Origin: Desulfobacterales bacterium
GTDB lineage: Bacteria; Desulfobacterota; Desulfobacteria; Desulfobacterales; JAUWMJ01
Length of the DNA: 10,058 nt
Assembly (NCBI GenBank): GCA_030613225.1
Contig: JAUWMJ010000066.1
Coordinates: 1 to 10,058 of the forward strand
Reading direction: 5' to 3'
Numbering within the stretch: position 1 is the first letter of the stretch; the number at the start of each line of letters is the position of its first letter. Shown one piece after another: positions 1 through 5,696 of the stretch. The translations under genes and the position numbers were made by a program. The notes beneath the pieces are model-generated. The model did not search any database, had not been told where the DNA came from, and was given only the letters and a program-made list of their open reading frames with translations.

Positions 1-221
1 CCGATTAAATTAAGGAGGGCATAAACCATGCTGATATCTACAAACATATCAACCCTGTTGTAAAGGAATCCAATGATCAAAAGTATGATCAGTGTTTTTG
101 TGCCTATGGCCGAAAGCGCAGCCATTCTGTTAAATACGCCCGGACCGAATACAACACGGTAGAGAATAAGAAAAACAAGAACACATAATCCCATACCGAT
201 GCTAAGTAAAAATTCGTTCAT
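1..221 (-). CDS. mrpF: Mrp/Mnh antiporter subunit F, N-terminal part (cut by window edge)
   Basis: This is the N-terminal 73 codons of a small membrane protein that runs off the left edge; it is absent from a plain list of long ORFs because its stop is outside. It starts at ATG 221, with a GAGGT ribosome binding site just upstream. It begins MNEFLLSIGMGLCVLVFL (first membrane helix). It then has the MrpF signature loop RVVFGPGVFNRMAALSAIG, matching the family pattern R-x3-GP-x4-R-x3-L-x-x-IG, followed by a second helix (TLIILLIIGFLY) and the start of a third with the usual acidic residue (VDISMVYALL). The family is about 85-95 residues, so only some 15-20 are missing. MrpF is an integral subunit of the multisubunit cation/proton antiporter in the inner membrane. 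It lies 92 bases downstream of mrpB and is probably in the same transcript. Confidence 0.88.
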   Translation of the reverse strand, partial: MNEFLLSIGMGLCVLVFLILYRVVFGPGVFNRMAALSAIGTKTLIILLIIGFLYNRVDMFVDISMVYALLNLI

Positions 222-267
222 TAAAAAGACCTCAAGGTTGATGGTTAACTTTATTCAATTTGTAAAA

Positions 268-308
268 CCACGTCCTTCCCCGCTTGACGGGATCTTCGAC
301 GGGCGTGG
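268..308 (-). repeat. Nested hairpin in the mrpB-mrpF spacer
   Basis: An outer stem pairs 268-275 (CCACGTCC) with 301-308 (GGGCGTGG), eight pairs with one wobble. An inner stem pairs 279-282 (CCCG) with 288-291 (CGGG) around CTTGA. No T tract follows on the transcribed strand, so it does not look like an intrinsic terminator. It may be an intergenic repeat, an mRNA-stabilising or processing hairpin that sets the mrpB/mrpF ratio, or simply a structured spacer. Confidence 0.5.
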
Positions 309-313
309 ATTCT

Positions 314-772
314 TTATTTGTCTTCATCTTTTTGTGAGGTTTCCCCCCTGGAAATATCAAAAAAGACGGAAAACATGACAGCCATGACAGCAAGACCTAC
401 ACCGATTTCAATACCAAGAATCCCAAGGGATCGTGCATGGGCAGGATCTACGCGAAGGAGTTTTGCCAGCTTGCTGTAATCAAGATAATTTCCGGCCAGA
501 ATCAGGCATACAACCCCGATTCCAGCGTATATAAGAACACCTGCACTGCTGAAAATCGCAACAGTTTTTTCAGACATTCTCTTCTGAGTATCCTTAAAAC
601 CGTGAGTTATCATAAGCAGTATTATACTTGCTGCCAGGATCACACCTCCCTGAAACCCTCCACCGGGACTATAATGCCCGTGCATAATTACATAAAGGGC
701 ATAAATCTGAATAAACGGCACAAGAATGCGCGCCAGGGTCTTTATAATAATATCATCACTTTTTTGTATCAT
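314..772 (-). CDS. mrpB: Mrp/Mnh Na+/H+ antiporter subunit B
   Basis: A 152-residue integral membrane protein of the MrpB/MnhB family (related to the C-terminal part of long MrpA proteins). The diagnostic motif GHYSPGGGFQGG lies at residues 32-43, right after the first helix (about 14-30). Further helices fall at about 42-58, 72-94 and 115-138, and the tail is short, hydrophilic and acidic. The length matches the family. ATG 772 is preceded by AAGGAAA at suitable spacing, and the gene starts 13 bases after mrpE stops, so the two are almost certainly co-transcribed. The subunit is part of the hetero-oligomeric complex that exports Na+ (or other monovalent cations) in exchange for H+. In canonical operons mrpC follows mrpB; here mrpF follows instead. 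Family assignment is secure; substrate is inferred from the family. Confidence 0.93.
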   Translation of the reverse strand: MIQKSDDIIIKTLARILVPFIQIYALYVIMHGHYSPGGGFQGGVILAASIILLMITHGFKDTQKRMSEKTVAIFSSAGVLIYAGIGVVCLILAGNYLDYSKLAKLLRVDPAHARSLGILGIEIGVGLAVMAVMFSVFFDISRGETSQKDEDK

Positions 773-785
773 ATTAGTTTCCTTT

Positions 786-1508
786 TTATAGACCTTTTTT
801 CAACTCCCCAAATATCGGCGCTACATCAAGTGCATCCTGAACATAGATATGATCAGCCTCCATAAAGACATGGGCGATCCTGTCTTCCATCTCACCTGCA
901 TGCAGATCGTCGGCCACCTTCTTATCCAGAGCATGGACAATAAATTCTCCGTCCTTTATGTCCATGGTAATTGTCCCTGGTGTGAGGGTGATGGAATTTG
1001 CAAGTGTCACCCAGGAAATATCGCTTTCCAGTTTTGTTTTAAACCTTAGTATTTGGGGATCCACACGTTGTTTTGGCCCCAAAACCACGGAAGCAACATA
1101 GATATTTGCTGTTATGATCTGGTAAAGAAGCCAGGGTATATAGGCAAAAAATCTGTATGCAATCACTCGAGCGTCTCCAACCCTGACATTGGCAAATAGT
1201 AGATCGTGTGTTAGATATGCGATAAGCAGAGAGCAGATAACACCTAAAGTAAGATGGAATAAATCATACTTTCCTGATAAAAGTACCCAGAAAGCAAAAA
1301 GCATTAAAAAGGTTACAACCAGATTCTGGAAGCCGGATTTTGTTTCCTGAGCTCCTGTAAAAATGGCCTGAATATTTTTTTCTTCAATATCTCTTGTTTC
1401 TGATGTCAGCTTAACAGCAGTATTTAATAAATCTACAGCCTGACTCCTGGCATCCTCCATAAGACGAAATGAAGTATCCATAGCTTCTATTAGAAGGGTT
1501 ACTTCCAC
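786..1508 (-). CDS. mrpE: Mrp/Mnh Na+/H+ antiporter subunit E with N-terminal extension
   Basis: MrpE/MnhE-family subunit of the multisubunit cation/proton antiporter. Counting from GTG 1508 it has 240 residues. The MrpE domain begins at about residue 60 with a helix (FLMLFAFWVLLSG), continues through the paired helices RFFAYIPWLLYQIITANIYV, and contains the family hallmark ANSITLTPGTITMDI. The C-terminal cytoplasmic part is complete. GTG 1508 is chosen because AAGGA (1517-1522) sits 8 bases upstream. A longer frame starts at TTG 1559 but has no ribosome binding site and would overlap the predicted -10 box; ATG 1481 is an alternative with a poor binding site. Family members are usually about 155-170 residues, so there is an extra charged, probably helical segment of about 60 residues with no recognised domain. 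A promoter candidate lies just upstream, and mrpB follows after 13 bases. Confidence 0.87.
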   Translation of the reverse strand: MEVTLLIEAMDTSFRLMEDARSQAVDLLNTAVKLTSETRDIEEKNIQAIFTGAQETKSGFQNLVVTFLMLFAFWVLLSGKYDLFHLTLGVICSLLIAYLTHDLLFANVRVGDARVIAYRFFAYIPWLLYQIITANIYVASVVLGPKQRVDPQILRFKTKLESDISWVTLANSITLTPGTITMDIKDGEFIVHALDKKVADDLHAGEMEDRIAHVFMEADHIYVQDALDVAPIFGELKKGL

Positions 1509-1545
1509 AACGTAAATCCTTTTCTTATTTCTGTTAAAATGGGCT

Positions 1546-1573
1546 ATTATCGTTAACAATTATCAATTTTCAA
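1546..1573 (-). promoter_or_regulatory. Candidate sigma70-type promoter for the mrp genes
   Basis: On the minus strand TTGAAA (1568-1573) and GATAAT (1546-1551) are separated by 16 bases. Each box is close to consensus. Transcription would begin near 1540, leaving a leader of about 30 bases that contains the AAGGA site and the GTG start of mrpE, which supports both calls. The boxes lie in and beside the left arm of the inverted-repeat element at 1563-1644. The region is AT-rich, so a chance match is possible. Confidence 0.5.
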
Positions 1574-1644
1574 TTCACAATTGATCCCGCTGCAAGCGGT
1601 ATTAAAATCAAATAGTGAATAGTTAATTGCGAATTGTCAATTAA
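1563..1644. repeat. Small inverted-repeat (MITE/REP-like) element between usp and mrpE
   Basis: Arms 1563-1584 and 1623-1644 are inverted copies of a TCAATT/CAATTCACAATT-type sequence, matching at 17 of 22 positions. Between them is a perfect GC-rich hairpin (1587-1599, CCGCT-GCA-AGCGG) and an AT-rich stretch. This design (long AT-rich terminal repeats, compact GC hairpin, no coding capacity, intergenic position) fits a non-autonomous repeat. Whether it is multicopy cannot be seen from one window. Confidence 0.5.
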
Positions 1645-1669
1645 AAAACGAGCTAAATCCGGCTGGATT
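1643..1669 (-). terminator. Weak intrinsic terminator candidate after the usp genes
   Basis: After the usp stop codon, the minus strand has a 5-bp hairpin AATCC-AGCC-GGATT (1656-1669), then seven bases, then a run of six T (1643-1648). The stem is short and the T run is further from it than usual, so termination would be weak. It coincides with the edge of the inverted-repeat element and with the start of a new promoter, suggesting a transcript boundary. Confidence 0.3.
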
Positions 1670-1680
1670 GATCGATAAGA

Positions 1681-2448
1681 TCAAGGAACAACGAGCACCG
1701 GCAGATCGGCTTCACACGCAACTTTCCATGAAGAACTCTTTTTGAACAATCTGCTTAAACCTTTTTTCTCAGACTCTCCGCCAACAACAATCATGGCAGC
1801 CTTGTAATCTCTGGCTGCCGTCAAAATTTCTTCTGAAGTCTTTCCGGCATAAATGTGCGATTCTGCGTCGATTTTGTTATCAAGGCATATTTTTCGGGTC
1901 TCGGCGAGCCTGTCTTTAAGTTCCCGCATTTCTTTTATAGTCAGTTTTCCTTTAATAACATTAACAATTTCCATTTCACCAAGTATTTTTTTAAAACCAA
2001 GAAGAAAAGCAAGCGCTTTTTCAGACTTGTAAGACCAGTCTGTTGCAAAGACAATGTGGGCAAATAATCCTTTTTTGTCAGGTTCTTGTTTATGGTTTGC
2101 ACTGTTGATAAAAAGTAGTGGGAGAGAGGATTCTTTTATTAATTGCCTGATAATCGAACTCCGAGACGTCTTTCCTTCCTTCCTTTCGAGATTAACAACG
2201 ATAAGTGATGCTCCTTCGTTTTTTGCTGCCTTTAAAATCCCATGCGGCAGTAATTGATCATCTAATATGATTTTTGACTTGATATTTAAATCAGATAATC
2301 CTTTCATCCAGGAATCATAGGGAGTGGTTTGTAGAAAGGCAATCGCATCAAAATCGAGCTCACGCACAGGCAGGATCCCTTCCAGCAGGTTAAAAGAAAG
2401 GGACTTTTCTTTTAAATCGGTAGCATAAAGTAATTTCCTATCTTCCAT
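1681..2448 (-). CDS. Tandem universal stress protein, degenerate ATP motifs
   Basis: A cytosolic protein of 255 residues made of two UspA-type domains (about 1-117 and 128-255). The second begins with the typical strand HIVFATDWS, and its last strand is DLPVLVVP. The start is ATG 2448 (MEDRKLLYATD), which aligns with the first beta strand of the fold; the frame is open back to 2550, but that would add 34 residues overlapping the upstream gene out of family alignment. The ribosome binding site AAGGA is about 12 bases upstream, slightly far. Neither domain keeps the Usp ATP-binding pattern G-x2-G-x9-G-S/T. Domain 2 has VVGGESEKKG and then SSSW where GS is expected, and domain 1 lacks the glycines. 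It is 31 bases downstream of the other usp gene. A role as a non-ATP-binding partner of that protein is inferred. Confidence 0.85.
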   Translation of the reverse strand: MEDRKLLYATDLKEKSLSFNLLEGILPVRELDFDAIAFLQTTPYDSWMKGLSDLNIKSKIILDDQLLPHGILKAAKNEGASLIVVNLERKEGKTSRSSIIRQLIKESSLPLLFINSANHKQEPDKKGLFAHIVFATDWSYKSEKALAFLLGFKKILGEMEIVNVIKGKLTIKEMRELKDRLAETRKICLDNKIDAESHIYAGKTSEEILTAARDYKAAMIVVGGESEKKGLSRLFKKSSSWKVACEADLPVLVVP

Positions 2449-2479
2449 AGGCGGTAGATATCCTTTTTTATTAATTGTC

Positions 2480-3361
2480 TTACGGCTTATCCTCTGAAGG
2501 GACCAGCAAAGTGGAAAAAGCGGACTTTTCAGCAAGCTCCATGGGAACACTTCCCAGCCATCTTTCTCTTATCGCTCCTTTTCCGGTTGCTCCCATGACA
2601 ATCATACTTGCCCTGAATTCCTGGGCTGCTTTTTCTACCTCGTCAGTAGTATCACCTATGTAGAAATGAGGCTCAGCATTTATGCCTTGAGCTTCAAAAG
2701 TTTCGCACACTTTATCAAGTTTTTTCCTGTTTTCCTTTCTGAATTTTTGCACTTCCATTGCTGAAAGTCCGTTTAATTGTTTATCCCCGGCAACGTGAAT
2801 AATTCTTACTGTTTTGATGACGTTCTTTAATCCTAACAGATATTCTGCCGCCCTGTGGCTTGCAGGAGACCAGTCAGTTGCCAGTAAAGGCTTTTCAAAA
2901 GGGGATCTGATTTTATCTCCGGCATCTAAGATATATTTATAAACCAGGATGGGAGCTAAAGTTCTTCGAAGCAGTTCTGTAATATCCGAACCTGAAAATA
3001 GTATTTCTATCTTTGTCTTTTTATGATGACCCATTACAATGAGATCAACTTCCTCTTTCTGAACTGCTGTGATAATCTGTTGAATCAGATTTCCTACAAC
3101 AATATAAGCACCAACTTCCATGCCCTGCTCAAAAAGAGTCTCCGCCCAGTCAATAAAGCGTACATTGGCCATCTCTCTTAACTTAATCTCTTCTCCCTTT
3201 TGATATCCGGTCCCCCTTCGCATGGCCACCTTGTCTCTTTCTATCACATTAAGAAATACTACATGGTTTAAATCCGCCTTTCTCAGATCCATTAAAGATT
3301 GCAAGGCATCAAACCATAATTCCTCGAGTTTAGTTGCAAACAAAAGCTTTTTAATTTTCAT
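2480..3361 (-). CDS. Tandem universal stress protein with one intact ATP motif
   Basis: A 293-residue cytosolic protein with two UspA domains, about residues 1-142 and 154-288. Domain 2 opens with KPLLATDWSPAS and carries a complete nucleotide-binding motif: G257-x2-G260-x9-G270-S271 (GATGKGAIRERWLGS). Domain 1 has the equivalent strand DLIVMGHH but lacks the second glycine, so it probably does not bind ATP in the usual way, although FSGS lies near the usual GS position. ATG 3361 puts the first strand KKLLFAT at the N terminus, as in the family; the binding site GAGA is weak. It follows the receiver gene by 78 bases and precedes the second usp gene. Usp proteins with an ATP motif usually sense or bind nucleotides under energy or salt stress. 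Proximity to Na+/H+ antiporters suggests a link to ion stress, which is inference. Confidence 0.9.
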   Translation of the reverse strand: MKIKKLLFATKLEELWFDALQSLMDLRKADLNHVVFLNVIERDKVAMRRGTGYQKGEEIKLREMANVRFIDWAETLFEQGMEVGAYIVVGNLIQQIITAVQKEEVDLIVMGHHKKTKIEILFSGSDITELLRRTLAPILVYKYILDAGDKIRSPFEKPLLATDWSPASHRAAEYLLGLKNVIKTVRIIHVAGDKQLNGLSAMEVQKFRKENRKKLDKVCETFEAQGINAEPHFYIGDTTDEVEKAAQEFRASMIVMGATGKGAIRERWLGSVPMELAEKSAFSTLLVPSEDKP

Positions 3362-3418
3362 AATTTTTCTCTGATTCTACTTAATTTATTCCAACAGTTT
3401 TTAAGATTCCAACCTTGT

Positions 3419-3437
3419 CCCTGCTTTTAAAGCCGGG
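3419..3437. repeat. Imperfect palindrome after the receiver gene
   Basis: CCC-T-GCTTT-T-AAAGC-C-GGG forms an eight-pair stem with one mismatch and a one-base centre, starting three bases past the receiver stop codon. No T run follows on the minus strand, so it is not a standard terminator. It could be an operator for the usp genes or a partial transcript barrier. Confidence 0.35.
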
Positions 3438-3439
3438 AG

Positions 3440-3832
3440 TCAGCCTATAACTTTTTTTATCATCTCGGCCAGCTCTTCCGGTTCAACCGGCTTTTCCAAA
3501 TAAGCTTCCGGCTCAGGTACATTCTCATTGCCAAATTCAGTCAAAGCTTCCTGGGAGCGAAGGAATGTCCGCCTGGCGATGCCGGATAGCATAATAACGG
3601 AAATGTTTTTTAACGAGTCGTCCGTCTTTAACTCACGATACATCTTAATTCCGCTTTGCCTTGGCATCAGAACATCGAGAATAACCAGATCCGGCTTCTT
3701 TTCTCTTATTATCTTAATGCCCTCTTCTCCGTTTGATGCAGTTAAAGCAGTATAACCGTTTTCTTCCAGAACTGTTACGACAAATAATCTGATATCCGGA
3801 TCATCGTCAACACAAAGCACTTTTTTGCTCAT
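3440..3832 (-). CDS. Stand-alone response-regulator receiver (CheY-like)
   Basis: A 130-residue single REC domain with no output domain. The acidic pocket is D9-D10-D11 (LCVDDDPD), the phosphoacceptor is D53 (LVILDVLMP), the switch residue is S83 (IMLSG) and the conserved lysine is K114 before P115 (YLEKPVEPEE). The loop between S83 and K114 is longer than usual (TEFGNENVPEPE inserted). The very good ribosome binding site GGAGGA (3839-3844) lies six bases before ATG 3832. As a single-domain receiver it can only act through protein contacts or as a phosphotransfer intermediate. The obvious partners are the two histidine kinases encoded immediately upstream; partnership is inferred from position. 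It is separated from them by a 313-base gap, so it may have its own promoter. Confidence 0.93.
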   Translation of the reverse strand: MSKKVLCVDDDPDIRLFVVTVLEENGYTALTASNGEEGIKIIREKKPDLVILDVLMPRQSGIKMYRELKTDDSLKNISVIMLSGIARRTFLRSQEALTEFGNENVPEPEAYLEKPVEPEELAEMIKKVIG

Positions 3833-4145
3833 AATAAATCCTCCCCACCTGTTTTCATTAGAGCGCAGATACTCTCATCTCTTTCAATTAACATAATTGG
3901 CTCTATGGTATTTCTTGTGGCAGCCTCTTTGGTTTCAGGTTTCAGGAGCGAGTTCGCTTCGAGAGCTGTCGTTGTTAGTAATTTGTTGTTTTCAATGACG
4001 CCGAGCAACGCCAGGCAAATGAAACTCACGAAGTGAGCGAAACCTGAAACCTGAAACCTGTTTACACACTAATCCGCGATAAGCCGTATATTTTATAGGG
4101 AGATTAGAGGAACTGCACCCTTTTCATTAGCTCAAATCATCATGT
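3833..4145. other. Intergenic gap between kinase hybrid and receiver genes
   Basis: This 313-base stretch holds the receiver ribosome binding site (3839-3844) and the inverted-repeat element at 3931-4058. The remaining stretch is 4059-4145. A 66-codon frame with a GTG start (3829-4029) crosses the repeat and is not believed. No convincing terminator or promoter was found. TATAAA near 4095 on the minus strand could be a -10 box but has no good -35 partner. Confidence 0.6.
3931..4058. repeat. MITE-like element with perfect 16-bp terminal inverted repeats
   Basis: GGTTTCAGGTTTCAGG (3931-3946) is repeated as its exact reverse complement at 4043-4058. The arms are built from the 7-base unit GGTTTCA/TGAAACC, which continues one step further on the right side (4039-4060). 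Just inside lie two small hairpins, AGCGA-GT-TCGCT (3947-3958) and CTCAC-GAA-GTGAG (4025-4037). The roughly 96-base interior has no gene. The structure fits a non-autonomous miniature element. A clear target-site duplication is not visible. Confidence 0.65.
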
Positions 4146-5696
4146 TCAGGTAGCAGTTGTGTCAGTATTGCTTAACTCTTTATAGGGCAGCCAAATAGTA
4201 AAAGTTGTCCCCTTCCCTTGTTGGGATGTTACATTTATTTCCCCTTTATGCTCTTCTATAAGTTTTCTGGTAACGAGCAAACCGAGCCCGGTACCCTTGC
4301 CCTTTTTTGTGCTGAAAAAGGATTCGAAAAGATTTTCCCTGACCTCATCGCTCATTCCGGATCCATTATCCTTTACCTCAAACCTGATACTATTACCCTT
4401 TTCAAGGACTGTCTTTACATGAACCTGCCATTTCTTACTCGTATCCTCATCAGCAGTACAGGCATCAATGGCATTTGAGACCAGGTTCAATAAAGAGCGG
4501 TGAATAGACCTGGGGTCCATTAATACTTCATGGATGGAAAAGTCAAAATCTTTTATGATTTCAATATGATGTTCCCTTGCTGTTGCTTCAACAAGTTCAC
4601 AGACATCATTGACGATTTCATTGGGCAGACAGTTTTCATATTCCGGTTCTCTTTCTTTGGAATAGGTAAGCAAATCCAAAACAAGATCGGATATCCGCCC
4701 GATATTTCTTTTTATCGCCTGCCACCCATTTTTTAACTTATCAGTATCATTTTTGTCAAGTGCAACATCAACGATATACCTGCCCCCTTTTAGGCCGATG
4801 AGTATGTTTTTAATATAATGGGCCAGCCCGGCCACAGTCTGACCGACAGCGGCCAGTCTTTCCGAATTGATCAATTCATTTTCAAGCCGCTTTATTTCTC
4901 TGAGGTCTTGAAAAAAAGCAACGCTTCCCATAGCCATACCTTCTTCATATAAAACAGTTCCTGTAAATCTTACCGGGATATTTTTCTCGTCTTTTGATAA
5001 AACTGTGATTTCTCTCCATGGCAACTCTTTATTATTACGTTTATTTTCGGCCTCGCTTTTGAAAGCTCCGACTATTTCCGATGGATACAGATCGACAACC
5101 TTCATCTTTCCAATAACTTCAGATCGTAAATACCCAAAGATTCTTTCCGCCCCCGGATTAAAAACGACTATTTTCCAATCGTCATCTGTAGCCACAATGC
5201 CGTCATTGGAACTTTTTATCAGCTTTGTTTGAAAATCTGATTTCCTTTTTACCTCCTCAGTGGCTATCTTAACCATATTTTCCAGATCATCGGTATATTC
5301 TTTTAGTTTCAGCCTTATATCAATTTTTTCTTTTGCTCTATCAAGGGCGATGGAAAGAGCTTCATCTCTGACAGGTTTGTTTACAAAATCAGAAGCGCCA
5401 TACTGAAGAGCTTCTATGGCTGTGTCGATATCTCCGTGACCTGTGATGATGATCACCTCTGTTTCAGGATTAATCTTTTTAACCTTCTTTAAAACCTCTA
5501 TGCCATCCATACCGGGCATCTTTATATCCGTAAGGATGATATCGGGAGATTCTTTTTTAAATACATCCAGGCCCTCTTTTCCACTCAGAGCGCTCACAAC
5601 ATCATATCCATCGCTTTTCAGTGACATGGAAAGGACTCTGACTATGTCTTCTTCATCGTCTATGAGTAAAATTTTTGGGAGTAAAATTTTTTGCAT
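4146..5696 (-). CDS. Hybrid receiver-PAS-histidine kinase
   Basis: A 516-residue cytosolic protein with no membrane segment. In order it has a receiver domain (about 6-122; D13/D14, phosphoacceptor D57 in ILTDIKMPGMDG, T85, K107), a linker likely to be coiled coil (about 123-158), a PAS domain (about 158-268), a dimerisation/phosphoacceptor domain (about 275-346, histidine H293) and an ATPase domain. The ATPase domain has N404/N408 in NLVSNAIDAC, DNGSGM at 443-448 and GKGTGLGL at 466-473. The motif around H293 is LAHYIKNIL, so the acidic residue that normally follows the histidine is a tyrosine. ATG 5696 overlaps the stop of the upstream kinase (TAATG), implying translational coupling. A receiver placed before a kinase suggests it accepts phosphate from the upstream kinase and changes its own kinase activity; this wiring is inferred. 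No DNA-binding domain is present. Confidence 0.93.
   Translation of the reverse strand: MQKILLPKILLIDDEEDIVRVLSMSLKSDGYDVVSALSGKEGLDVFKKESPDIILTDIKMPGMDGIEVLKKVKKINPETEVIIITGHGDIDTAIEALQYGASDFVNKPVRDEALSIALDRAKEKIDIRLKLKEYTDDLENMVKIATEEVKRKSDFQTKLIKSSNDGIVATDDDWKIVVFNPGAERIFGYLRSEVIGKMKVVDLYPSEIVGAFKSEAENKRNNKELPWREITVLSKDEKNIPVRFTGTVLYEEGMAMGSVAFFQDLREIKRLENELINSERLAAVGQTVAGLAHYIKNILIGLKGGRYIVDVALDKNDTDKLKNGWQAIKRNIGRISDLVLDLLTYSKEREPEYENCLPNEIVNDVCELVEATAREHHIEIIKDFDFSIHEVLMDPRSIHRSLLNLVSNAIDACTADEDTSKKWQVHVKTVLEKGNSIRFEVKDNGSGMSDEVRENLFESFFSTKKGKGTGLGLLVTRKLIEEHKGEINVTSQQGKGTTFTIWLPYKELSNTDTTAT
5664..5691 (-). repeat. 15-bp in-frame tandem duplication at the start of the hybrid kinase
   Basis: GAGTAAAATTTTT occurs at 5664-5676 and again at 5679-5691, a period of 15 bases. 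It encodes KILLP-KILLI right after the start codon, so the usual receiver opening (KILLIDDEED) is preceded by one extra copy of its first strand. Confidence 0.7.

Noticed and set aside
437..865. 142-codon plus-strand frame opposite mrpB and mrpE
   Set aside because: Low-complexity composition without domain features, lying antisense to two secure genes; a shadow frame.
1509..1559. TTG 1559 start for mrpE
   Set aside because: No ribosome binding site, and the codon overlaps the predicted promoter; GTG 1508 has a properly spaced AAGGA.
2449..2550. Upstream extension of the second usp gene to 2550
   Set aside because: It would overlap the preceding usp gene by 71 bases and add a non-homologous segment before the first Usp strand; ATG 2448 fits the family.
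3829..4029. 66-codon minus-strand frame ending on the receiver start codon (ATGA overlap)
   Set aside because: It starts at GTG inside the inverted-repeat element, most of it is translated repeat, there is no ribosome binding site and no family resemblance. The overlap with the receiver start is best explained by chance.
3931..4060. Short direct repeats of GGTTTCA considered as a CRISPR-like array
   Set aside because: Units are only 7 bases, contiguous and without spacers; they form the ends of an inverted-repeat element.
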